A stretch of 47,809 nt of DNA from Liolophura sinensis (taxonomy: Eukaryota > Mollusca > Polyplacophora > Chitonida > Chitonidae): NCBI RefSeq assembly GCF_032854445.1, contig NC_088295.1, positions 68,865,249 to 68,913,057 on the forward strand, in the 5' to 3' direction. Below, in pieces: positions 23,433-36,239 of this stretch. A model generated the notes under the pieces. That model was not told where the DNA came from and did no database searches. It worked only from the letters and a program-made list of their open reading frames with translations. Each line of letters starts with the position of its first letter. The first letter of the stretch is position 1. The position numbers and the translations under genes are program-made.

Positions 23433-23793
23433 TGTATATTCATTGTCTTAAATTATATCGCCAGGTTGGATATATGAACAGGTGCAATCAAAGTGCAACT
23501 GAGACACATATTTCATTATCGACAACTTATATACTAGCACTGTACATGATTTGAATGCTTATTCACTCATTCGCCTAGACCATACCTTGCGTCTTTCCAA
23601 TATCATTGAAATTATTGACTGCTTCTCTTTGCATGACTCAATCCTAATATCATACTTGATACGCCCTTTCTTAGTTCTTTGGTAGTTTGTGTTGAATGTC
23701 GTATTGGGAACTGGCTTTGCGATTATTTACCTGGAACGCTCATCTTGGTTGACGACTGGTATACGAATGACTATCTAAGCTAGTCGCATAGAT
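23431..23793 (+). repeat. unnamed dispersed repeat, copy 1
   Basis: It is similar over its length to 30029-30357, sharing GTTGGATATAT, GTGCAATCAAAG, GCAACTGAGACACATAT, TTTCTTAGTTCTTTGGT and GACTGGTATACGAATG in the same order and orientation. I estimate about three quarters identity by eye. No coding homology was recognised. Confidence 0.8.
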
Positions 23794-23805
23794 TCGACTA
23801 GCTTA
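23776..23805. repeat. perfect 11-bp inverted repeat (hairpin)
   Basis: TAAGCTAGTCG is followed by an 8-base loop and CGACTAGCTTA, at the right end of dispersed-repeat copy 1. Copy 2 lacks it. Confidence 0.85.
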
Positions 23806-24347
23806 CGTCGCTTTAAATCCTAAACTTGCCATTACCAAGTCCCACCTAACCACAGCTTACTCCTAAAAAGGAACATTTTAAACGGGAGAGTGGCCTCAAG
23901 GGAAGCAATTCGATGTGGCCCTATTTTAGATCCCTCGTCCAAAAGTGTCCCGATAGCATCATTGTAAAGCCGACAATTACTTTTGGAGCATATTGAGATG
24001 ATGACAATTATATGTACACAATTTTCATTATTAACATTCATGTAAACTTTCTATATAGTCGATATCTGAATTCCCTGCCGTAATACATCTTCTCTCGGCT
24101 CTAAATGATATACTCAATGATACCAGTACTTTTCTGAATTATCAGAATAACGCACTAACAAAATTAAGTGGATAATAACTAAAACTTTCTCCGCGAATCA
24201 GCTCGGATTCGGCCGAGCTTTAAATTTCAACAAAACTGGATTTAGTCGAGGGATGTTCGTGTCTAGTTCGTGTACAGGCCGTGCTCAAGAATATTTCATT
24301 TAACCTATAGCTACATTTACGCTTTATTCTAACCCTATAACCGCTTT
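23806..24347. other. AT-rich stretch, nothing recognised
   Basis: No repeat, RNA gene or supported ORF was seen. The first CCCTA-type words appear near 24.33 kb. Confidence 0.6.
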
Positions 24348-24496
24348 ACGTGGAAAGGTCCTGCAGAAACCTGCGAATAGTCGTGGGTTTCCCCCGGGCT
24401 CTACTTGGTTTCTTCCTACCATAACGCTGAGCGACGTCGTATAAGTCAAATATTCTTGAGTAGGGCGAAAAACACCAATCAAATAATAAATAAATA
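24348..24496 (+). mobile_element. 5'-truncated tRNA-SINE copy in telomere-like DNA
   Basis: Body and 3' tail only, from ACGTGGAAAGGTCC to the AAATAATAAATAAAT tail. Both flanks are telomere-like (TAACCCTATAAC left, ATAACCCTAACTG right), so TAACCCTA may be the target duplication. Confidence 0.85.
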
Positions 24497-24965
24497 ACCC
24501 TAACTGAGACCTACTCCTAATATAATTCTAGAGCTTTATGTAACCCTAACATCACTCTATTACTTTACACCTGATTCTAACCCTAACTGAGATCTAACCC
24601 TAAGATAACCGACCTCTGTAACCCTAACACATGCCAAAATCTATCATCGCCTTTTACCCCTAAAATCAAGGAGCCTCCGTGGCTTAGTTGCTTAGCGCGC
24701 TAGCGCAGCGTAATGACACATGAGTCTCTCACCAATGCGGTCGCTGTGAGTTCAAGTCCAGCTCATGCTGGCTTCCTCTCCGGTCGTGCGTTGGAAGGTC
24801 TGTCAGCATCCTGCGGATGGTCGTGGGTTTCCCACCCACCATAATGCTGGCCGCCGTCGTATAAGTGAAATATTCTTGAGTACGGCGTAAATCACCAATC
24901 AAATAAATAAATAAATACCCTAAATCAACTTTACCGTTTATTCTAACCCAGATTCTGAACATGTA
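24497..24965. repeat. degenerate CCCTAA-rich DNA (contains the full-length SINE)
   Basis: Scattered AACCCTAAC words (for example near 24.50, 24.58 and 24.63 kb) without a fixed period flank the regular 25-bp array. Confidence 0.7.
24671..24916 (+). mobile_element. full-length tRNA-derived SINE
   Basis: The head GAGCCTCCGTGGCTTAGTTG contains a Pol III A box and is followed by a B box (GAGTTCAAGTCC at 24748-24759). Then come the conserved body (GGTCTGTCAGCATCCTGCGG, GGTCGTGGGTTTCCC) and the tail GTATAAGTGAAATATTCTTG…CACCAATC(AAAT)n. The flanks TACCCCTAAAATCAA and TACCCTAAATCAA resemble a target duplication with two indels. Confidence 0.92.
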
Positions 24966-25526
24966 ATTCGAACATTACCCTACCTCTGTAACCCTAAAAT
25001 CACCTTACCTCTGTAACTGTAACATTACGCTACTTCTGTAACCCTAACATTACCCTATCTCTGTAACCCTAACATCACCCTACCTCTGTGACTGTAACAT
25101 TACCCTATCTCTGTAACCCTAACATCACTCTATCTCTGTAATTCTAACATCACCCTACCTCTGTGACCATAACATCACTCTACCTCTGTAATTCTAACAT
25201 CACCCTACCTCTGTGACCGTAACATCACCTTACCTCTGCAACTGTAACATTACGCTACCTCTGTAACCCTAACATTACCCAATCTCTGTAACCCTAACAT
25301 CACTCTACCTCTGTAATTCTAACATCACCCTACCTCTGTGACCGTAACATCACCTTACCTCTGTAACTGTAACATTTCGCTACCTCTGTAACCCTAACAT
25401 TACCCTATCTCTGTAACCCTAACATCACTCTACCTCTGTAATTCTAACATCACCTTACCTCTGTAATTCTAACATCACCCTATCTCCGTAACTGTAACAT
25501 TACCCTATCTCTGTAACCCTAACATT
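24966..25526. repeat. 25-bp telomere-like minisatellite, left part (22 units)
   Basis: The exact 25-bp period is kept from 24966 to the SINE insertion, with the unit ACCCTAACATCACCCTACCTCTGTA and its variants. Many units contain CCCTAA, the complement of the TTAGGG telomere repeat. Bases 25191-25315 and 25316-25440 are a 125-bp (five-unit) duplication with three mismatches. Confidence 0.95.
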
Positions 25527-25750
25527 GCTCAGTTGGTTAGCGAGCTAACGCAGCGTAATGACCTAGGAATCTTTCACCAGTGTGGTTGCTGTGAGTTCAC
25601 GTCCAGCTCATGCTGGCTTCCTCTCCGGCCGTATGTGGGAAGGTTTGTCAGCAGCCTGCGGATGGTCGTGGGTTTCCCACCATAATGCTGGCCGCCGTCG
25701 TATAAGTGAAATATTCTTGAGCACGGCGTAAAACACCAATCATTAAAACA
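25527..25750 (+). mobile_element. tRNA-SINE inserted in the 25-bp array, with 8-bp target duplication
   Basis: The copy starts inside the A box (GCTCAGTTGGTTAGCG) and ends CACCAATCATTAAAACA. CTAACATT stands on both sides (25519-25526 and 25751-25758), after which the array resumes. Part of the body (the CCCGGGCTCTGCCCGG segment) is deleted, as in the copy at 24671. Confidence 0.9.
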
Positions 25751-26022
25751 CTAACATTACCCTATCTTTGTAATTGTAACATTACCCTACCTCTGTAACC
25801 CTAACATTACCCTACCTCTGTAACCCTAACATTACCCTACCTCTGTGACTGTAACATTACCTTACCTCTGTAGCCTTAACATCACCCTACCTCTGTAACC
25901 CTAACATCACCCTACCTCTGTAACCCTAACATCACCCTACCTCTGTAACCCTTTCATTACCCTCTCTCTGTAACCCTAACATTACCCCATCTCTGTAACC
26001 CTAACATTACAGTATCGCTGTA
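25751..26022. repeat. 25-bp telomere-like minisatellite, right part (about 11 units)
   Basis: It continues the array interrupted by the SINE, with the same unit, several copies being near-exact ACCCTAACATCACCCTACCTCTGTA. It decays after about 26.02 kb. Confidence 0.93.
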
Positions 26023-26845
26023 AACCTAATGTTTGGTATAAACCTAACGTCACCTTATTATCTGTATACCCTGCATTAATACATCGACTCGCTTTTATGA
26101 TCGTAGCTAACCCTGTATACCTGACTAGCCAAGCAACCTTAACATACGCCTGTAACATGCTTTAGACATTACCTTGACTTTACTATTTATTCTATTTATT
26201 CTAAGCCTAACCCTAACGCTAACCCAACTCTACCCCCACCCCTCCCCCGTCCAAACATCGTCCTAATTTACCATTGATTCTTATCCTAGCTAAGGTAACC
26301 CTAATGTACTCTAATATAACAGAGCCCTAAAATAACATAACCCTAATCCAAATTTACCATAAATTAATTAAATCTTAATCTCATCATTATTCCAGCTTTA
26401 CCATTGATACTTACCCTAACTAAACCCTAACATAACTGTAACCCAAAGAGGACTTTAATTCACGCATGACCTTACTCACTACATTGACTATAGCTCATCC
26501 TTATTTTAACCGTAATTCTAAGCTTGAAAAAACGTGTCGCCCTATAGGCCTGAGACCGGCATAGCCCGTAGTGACCCAACTCAACTGGTTGTATGCAGTA
26601 TAGGTGCGAGTTGCTGATTGTCACGGGTTGAGCCAGCACACACATAACGATTGTGCAACACCAGCTGAATCGCGTCGCTCTGTAGCATATGCAAGTCGGG
26701 CTGATTCGAGCCCTAAAGCTCGGCATACAAGGGAACTCAAGACCCAACTCAACTCAGCCTGTTGCGTCGGGATTTTCCTGATTTTAACCCCAATATTAAA
26801 CCAAACTTAACCATAGGCTAACCCTACTCTAGCGCAAACGGGAAA
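26023..26845. other. degenerate CCCTAA-rich flank
   Basis: Irregular CCTAACCCTAACGCTAACCC-type DNA runs to about 26.45 kb, with a C-rich patch near 26.23 kb. A unique GC-richer patch (26.53-26.75 kb) follows, containing GACCCAACTCAACT twice; it is open on both strands but not recognised. Confidence 0.6.
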
Positions 26846-27085
26846 TGGGGAAGAGGTGCTCACTAGGTCAGGTAGTTAAGGCCCTTGGTCTTATATCGAC
26901 AGCCAGGCTGTCGATTAATAAGGTCTCTGTGTTCAAATCCGGCTTTCGCTGTTTCCGCTTCCGGTTAAAGTTAGGAGCGTTTCAGGTACCTGGACATGGT
27001 CAGATGTGTACTCCAGGCAATCCGGCGACACCGGTGTGTTCTATGCACAAACCTGATTGCCGTCAAATAAGTGATGAAAATTCTG
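26846..27085 (+). mobile_element. tRNA-SINE of a second (V-SINE/RUDI-like) type
   Basis: A tRNA-like head with B box GTTCAAATCC (about 26.93 kb) leads into TTCAGGTACCTGGACATGG and a diverged tail (AAATAAGTGATGAAAATTCTG). The body corresponds to the copy at 34514. The family name is from memory and unverified. Confidence 0.65.
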
Positions 27086-28740
27086 GGAACGAATCGAACA
27101 ACGTAACGTTTTGTAATGGCTGCTTTTGGAAAATACTTTGACAAAAGTCTCTGATTTATAATGACAAGTTTCAGGTGACAACACTATGTTCTGACAAGAT
27201 AGGGACACCGCTAAGAAAAATTGTCCTCTTTAAATCATTCTCGACCTTCTATTAGCCAAACGTCTTACTATAGAGTAAAATTGATTTTGGTCAGATGATG
27301 TAGACATTCTGTTCAAAAGTCACCATTATGGCAAATCCACAAATTTGTTCGTTATCTTTTAAACGACATCCCTGATTATGAAGTTAAAATCTCGGCATAA
27401 CCGTGTTTGTCTTCAAAATCGCTTCTTGGTCTCGTCGAAAGTTTTAAAGGGCACGATATTTTAGAAAAGTACAAATAATTTTGTATTGGATTCCGTTCGA
27501 AATACATTAGCGTTCAAGGCTGAAAGTCTTAAAACTTTTTCTAGATAACTGAATCTGCAGTGATACTTTTCTTTTTCCAAGTAATGATAAATGGGATATT
27601 TAGGAATTTTTAAGCCACATAAGATTTCAAAGTAGTGTCAAGTCCTTTCTTTGAATTTTCTTGTTTCATATCAAACTTACTAATTAAGGGAATTCAAAGG
27701 CCGGAGTTTAAGTTTATTATGTGCGTTTAGTGTTCGTACGTAATATCAGACTCCTGAAAAAAAGACATGTTGACATTGGTTAAGTGATGTATAGTGTATG
27801 GTTGGTTCGGAGAAGATTTCCAACTTTCAGTACTGAGGATATGCTTGCCTGTTAATTAACATGGTGATTAGTATTATCTCAGAATCAGTCTAAAATGACC
27901 AGAGGCGCCGTGTATAGACAGCTAGTGCTTAGTCTGTATTGATATTTTTCATAACTTTCCGGTGTGACTACATCCCAGAACACAGGACATTATGTAATTG
28001 ACAAACAAATATATAATAAGTTATCCAGAAGACCCCAGAGGGGAGAATTTGTTTTTTCGCAAATCAAAAATCATAATGTTTATCCCAGACAAGCGCGTTA
28101 ATATTTCATAATGCATAAATAACTTTGGAAAATCCGACAACGGTGAATATGAAATTGATTAATGACATACATGTCTCGGTGTGAAGACTACATACATGCT
28201 CATTTAGCCATATCAGAAGTATATGTAGACCTATATAAACAGAGGAAAGTGTGCTTGGTATGACTCCCAGTTTCCCTTCCATATAGGGTCTACTCCATCG
28301 CTCATTGATTAGTGCACACAATCACGGAAACAGTCCATCTAATTTTTCTATTTATAGACAATTGTATCTTCCTGGAAACCAAGCGCGCCACTATATTGTC
28401 TGAGGATGAAACAAAAATCAAAACGTTTTTATTTTTTCTGTTCTCAAAAGACACTTTAAAATTTCGTGAAATGTTATTAATTTGTTGTAATTTTAAGTAA
28501 TTCCTTTTCCAAAGGACTCAGCTATTACCATTCACACATAAACATACCTGTCTGAGATCTGTTTAATTCTTCCCAACTTTACTTCAGAAAAACAGATCTG
28601 TACTCTTCCATTCCAAAGTAAATGTGGAACTTGGTCCTTTGCTTTTTCCTACAGTAATTCTGACTTCATATCACCAAGTCATTTGTGGATAATTAAGGCC
28701 ATAACCTCATAATAACCACAAGTGTATATGGGGCGCATCG
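27086..28740. other. AT-rich stretch, nothing recognised
   Basis: No supported ORF, repeat or RNA gene. Confidence 0.6.
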
Positions 28741-28990
28741 ACAGCAAAACTTCCAAACTCCGCTAACCGCCATTTCGAAACGAGTCGGTCGCACTAGGTA
28801 TCGTTCGGAAAAAGATAAATTCGTAAAACGTTAGGAAACGATGGCTATTTGTGAAAAAATGCATACTCCTTACAGCGCATGCGCTGGGCTTATCACTGTC
28901 ATCACGATGACGAATCAGGGAGTGATGTCAGAAAACTCAGAGACTTGCTTCAACCTTCACTGAATTGTTTCTATATAAACTATGCCCAAC
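28741..28990 (+). promoter_or_regulatory. candidate promoter: YY1-like, NRF1-like and TATA motifs
   Basis: A CpG-containing patch in AT-rich DNA has ACCGCCATTTCG (a YY1-type site on the minus strand) near 28.77 kb and the 14-bp palindrome CAGCGCATGCGCTG at 28873-28886. The core of the palindrome, GCGCATGCGC, is the known NRF1 site. CTATATAAAC lies at 28971-28980. No downstream exon was recognised on either side, so the gene it would serve is unknown. Confidence 0.3.
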
Positions 28991-29065
28991 ATAATTCTTT
29001 GTCCGCACAAGAGCATAGGTGTTGAGGCTAAGCTAAACAAGCCTACGTAATGAAGCTAATAGATG

Positions 29066-29090
29066 ATTTCTCATTTAGTAAATGAGAAAT
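29066..29090. repeat. perfect 25-bp palindrome
   Basis: The arms ATTTCTCATTTA and TAAATGAGAAAT flank a single G. Confidence 0.9.
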
Positions 29091-30028
29091 GTCGGGCCTG
29101 GTGTAAATTACTCTTGGATAGTTTCTGTATATTGTTGTATTCATACGAGTAAGTAAGACGACAGTTATGGACCTAAAGTATGAAAACATTATCTTTGTAA
29201 GAGTCTAATTTGCATGGATATGCCACCACAGGTGAGTCTTGGCAAATGTCAACATGTATAAAACGACCTGTTATATATGGTGCTGGTCTAGCCTATGATT
29301 TCTTGACTAAGGAATCAACAGGTGTTTTAGAATTGACAGCACTGATTGTGACTTACAGGCGACAAATTATTTCCGGCAATTCCTCATTATCGCGTTGTCT
29401 ATATAAGTAACATCGCTCCATGCAGTGGGCAGTCAAGCTAGGCGAAAATCAGACATGCCAGCTATCATATAATGTAGTAGCATACTTAATTTTCAGTGTT
29501 TATGTACTTCTGATGATATTAGATACCGCTGATTAACAAAGACATACTGGGATTCCTCCGAAGTTATCAACACTTGAACATGTGATAAATAGTTAAGTAG
29601 TCCGATGACAATCAACATTTGATTGCATGTCCATGCGATGTATGTATTACCTCTTTCAACACTTGTACATGTGATGAAAACTTATATCGTAAGCTTTTAA
29701 TACCGCATGGTACTTTCCAAAAGTACCGCTTTCCAATTTTCGACGACCGCAAGCTGTTTGTATATACATATTTGGAATCGACTTCGTTGTGACAGTAGCC
29801 TTAACTTTGTGGGTTCTAAAATACTATACACTCACATTTGAATTCTCTCACAGCTGAAACATTAACTTTGCAGCATTACAGATTTCCTTTCGTATACAGA
29901 AAAAAAAATTCCTCCTAAAAACAAAAACACGGGAACAGACCTTTCCAAGCAGAATTGTCAGTATCGGTAAATTTGCGTTTGCATTATAAAACGATTTATC
30001 ACATATATATGACACCCTGGGCTAGGAG
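29091..30028. other. AT-rich stretch, a short direct repeat only
   Basis: TCAACACTTGAACATGTGAT near 29.57 kb recurs with one change about 90 bp later. Nothing else was seen. Confidence 0.5.
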
Positions 30029-30357
30029 CTGTTTATTCATCGTGTTGAATTAGAATGCCACGTTGGATATATAAACTGTTGCAATCAAAGCGCAACTGAG
30101 ACACATATCTTGTTATCGACAACTGATATTCTATCTTGGTACACAATATGAATACTGATTTCACTCAGTCGCCTAGAACATACTTTACGTCTGTCGAACA
30201 TCAATGACTGGTTCTCTTTGCATGGTTGCGTCCTATTTTCGTACTTTATATTCTTTCTTAGTTCTTTGGTTTTGGGAATTGGCCTGGGGATTATTGACCG
30301 GGAAGGTCCTAACTGGTTGACGGCTGGTATACGAATGTCTGTTTCGACGCATAGATA
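30029..30357 (+). repeat. unnamed dispersed repeat, copy 2
   Basis: Same-orientation counterpart of 23431-23793, 6.6 kb away. It aligns from GCTGT-TATTCAT to CGCATAGAT with indels. A 74-codon ORF covers part of it, but copy 1 is not open in the corresponding frame, so it is probably not coding. Confidence 0.8.
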
Positions 30358-33383
<3,026 letters not shown>

Positions 33384-33396
33384 AGAATAGCTTTGA

Positions 33397-33553
33397 TTTA
33401 TTTATTTGATTTATTTATTTGATTTATTTGATTGGTGTTGTACGCCGTACTCAAGAATAGTTTACTTATACAACGGTGGCCAGCATTATGGTGGGAGGAA
33501 ACCGGGCAGAGCTCACGACCCTCCGCATGTTGCTGCCAGATATTCCCATATAC
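33397..33553 (-). mobile_element. 5'-truncated tRNA-SINE with 13-bp target duplication
   Basis: On the plus strand: (TTTAT)n, then GATTGGTGTTGTACGCCGTA, then GGCCAGCATTATGGTGGGAG, ending at CCCATATAC. AGAATAGCTTTGA (33384-33396) and AGAATAGCCTTGA (33554-33566) flank it, a target duplication with one later substitution. Confidence 0.9.
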
Positions 33554-33789
33554 AGAATAGCCTTGAGGTTTATGTATTTACATACATGCATGTAAAACGA
33601 ATTATCATGAGCTCACACGATGCCACTGTTGATGACTGAAGCTAAATCATCTTTGTTAGGATTTACCCTGGTCAAAGTTGCAATAAGAATGTTCCTTTTA
33701 TAATGAAAACATCATCAGTTGATATTAAATGTTCACTTGAAAGGGGTTCAACGACGTCCTTATTTTCTCTTATATATCCGAGATCAGAT

Positions 33790-33928
33790 TTATGGGTAGA
33801 TAATTGAAACAGACAAAGAACACGTGTGCTTGACAAACCCCCTGACAAAGGTACAAATACGCAGTAGGTGGATTCGAACTTGCGATCTCACTGGTTAAGA
33901 GCAAGAGAGCTGGAAACCCCGATACGCC
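33790..33928 (-). mobile_element. relic of the V-SINE/RUDI-like element
   Basis: On the minus strand a B box (AGTTCGAATCC) lies after a tRNA-like head and is followed by TCAGGGGGTTTGTCA. The latter matches TCAGGAGGTTTGTCA in the copy at 34514. The 3' part has decayed. Confidence 0.5.
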
Positions 33929-34513
33929 CCTGTCAACAAGCATCCTTATTTAATTTTATTTTTTATAAACCTTTATTTGCACGTAGACTCCGTATAACTC
34001 TGTGCATGAGTTTTATAATTCTGCCTAAGTTAGACTACCGGTATATACCCTTCATGCGTGATGCTTAATGTGTTATCCACATGCACAAGTACACGTCCGT
34101 GACGACATATAACTGCACTAGTATGGCCTCAGACTGATGCTTACTGACAGATTCTGTCAGGTGCGTCAAAGTTCGAGACTTTTTCAGGTGAGCTCGACCA
34201 GTCAAGAGCTCTACTCGGGCTTGTCAACGGATTTCGTTCTCCCAATGTAGATGAGGCCAAATGCCATGTATGGGTATGTTTTATTGCACGTAGTGAGCTC
34301 TACTAAGGCTGACCCAGACTGTTAATTAAGTCACGTCAGTGTAAAGGCTTAAGCTTTCCGCGACTTTGCATAGAAGATTGACAGCCATGCAGTCTATGGT
34401 ATAAAAAAAAAAGAACACCTGATGTTAGATAAGAAAGAAACTTGGACTTAATCAGTATATATGAGCTTTCGTAAGTTCGGAGTCGTAACAGCACATTCTA
34501 TGTATAATTAAGT

Positions 34514-34780
34514 TGTTAAAGCCACGGATAAAGTGGATAACAAGTTTTACTTTTTCAACTATCAAACCTTTCACCAAAGAGGTCGCATGTTCGAAACCAG
34601 CATTCGCTGTTTCAACTGCGGCATTTAACTTGAAGTCAGGAGGTTTGTCATGTACCAGGGTAAGATGGGTAGTTTACTCCGCACACTCCGGTTTGGCCCA
34701 CCCAAAAATCTGACGGTCGTCATATAACAGAAACATTCTTGAACAAGGCGTTAAACATGAATCAATCAGTGAATCAATCT
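34514..34780 (+). mobile_element. tRNA-SINE of the V-SINE/RUDI-like type, near full length
   Basis: A tRNA-like head with B box ATGTTCGAAACC leads into TTTCAACTGCGGCATTTAAC, AGGAGGTTTGTCATGTACC and CCGCACACTCCGGTTT. The tail CATTCTTGAACAAGGCGTTAAAC is followed by (AATC) units. The tail resembles that of the other SINE family in this window although the bodies differ. Confidence 0.8.
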
Positions 34781-34848
34781 ATTTATTCTGTAATAGAGCG
34801 ATTTTTCAAAAATACCTGATTTCTTTGTATTGAATAGGTAAAGACATC

Positions 34849-35133
34849 GTGATGAATGCAGTGAATACATTTGTAATCAGCGGAAATGATTCAGTATTAT
34901 ACCACTATTTATCATCAGAACAACAGGTTGAATCTGGTTACACATGTATACATTCTCCTCAAGAAGTGAAGTGGAAGACCCAGATCTGGCTTAAGGGCAA
35001 TTGCACCAAACCTCAGCAGGGCATACCTTGGGGTAACCACGTGACCTGTTCATCGGTAAACATTTCGGTTCAAAAGCTAACAGAATGTCCCCTGTGTATA
35101 AACGGACCCCGCTTTAAAGTAAACTATGATTAG
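34849..35133 (+). other. orphan 94-codon ORF
   Basis: It starts 69 bp after the SINE tail. It has five Cys in its second half, including a final C-P-L-C, and no signal peptide or recognised domain. An ORF of this length is unusual but not impossible by chance in this composition. Confidence 0.15.
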
Positions 35134-35338
35134 ATGCAGCCAGAGCGGTGCATGAACGACGACCGCGAAGCTGTAATGATATGGACTTTTATAGGCATTT
35201 TTATTCAGTATAACCACTCTATATTGATTGTTGGGAAATAAAGCTCTGAGTTTTGTTTTAACTCTTTCGGCGTTAAAAATTGAAAAGTCATAGTTTGATG
35301 TAAGGTATATTTTACGACTCTCTTTTTTTCAGTGTGTG

Positions 35339-35945
35339 ACTCACCTGATGTCGGTATTTCCTAAGACGTCATTTATCGATTATTTAGAACGCGTGCCATG
35401 ACCAGAATTAAACACAGTTCCGGTGTTTGAGGTCCTTCCTTCGTGGACAAAGAACGTCAACGTAGAATATGCCCGAGAAGGATTGAATGGATTAAACAAA
35501 ATTCTGTGGATGATGCTGAGTGACTAATTGTTTATTTTAACGTAGTGCGTTTTAGAATTTTCTGACTATAGAATCATGTCTTTATACTGTTCACTGAATC
35601 ATGGTCCTGGCTGATGTATAGGCCTACCCTCAATGTTCCGTAAAGAGTGTGAACAACTTGTATATGTCATCTTAAGACATATGAATGCATTTAGCAGTAG
35701 AACGTTATGATTACTAGCAAACTTGCCAGAATATAGACATCGATGAGTTGAGCGAAACTTAAGATGTTAGACGAAACAAAGAGAAAATCGTTATATATTC
35801 TCCCTAGTTCAAGTTAACTATTGGAGTAGCAGTATCTTCATTCTGCAGGATATCTGAATATGCCTTCTTCATTTAAGCCTGTGGCGATAATTTATGTTTC
35901 CGTAGCCTGGTGTGACAAACTAGGTCATGAATTATTCAGGGCTTG
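35339..35945 (+). repeat. flanking block, copy 1
   Basis: It shares ordered segments with 41455-41960: GTGGACAAAG, AGAACG, GATGATGC-GAGTGACTAATT and, near the end, GTCATGAATTATTCAG. The middle does not align by eye. A third, more diverged copy of the first 230 bp lies at 43405-43640. Confidence 0.7.
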
Positions 35946-36239
35946 CATGGCGAAGAACGTTTGATGAGGAGTTTGATTTGTCCTTGCGCTGACCTATACA
36001 TGGTATATATTTATGTGAACCATTTTAATGGCGTACTCCACGAACCAACTACCACGCTACAACTATTTCACCATCTACTTGTAATTATTGGTCGTTTAAT
36101 TCCTATTTAATTTCTTATTTTTAATTTCATCGTAAAAACGATCTTATTGTTCAGAGAAATGTACTATAGGCAATCACATCCGAAGTAGATTGTGGTTTTA
36201 AAGCGGTGGTTTTACAAGCCTAGGTCGAGGCTGCGTTGG
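35946..36239. other. AT-rich junction before the 21-bp array
   Basis: Nothing recognised; the array begins with degenerate units from about 36.24 kb. Confidence 0.5.

Noticed and set aside
24680-24759. tRNA genes suggested by A and B boxes here and in the other SINE heads
   Set aside because: They continue into SINE bodies, and the cloverleaf is not kept.
26472-26747. 91-codon minus-strand ORF with the word YRATRF occurring twice
   Set aside because: It comes from a short, weak direct repeat in the DNA; no family is recognised.
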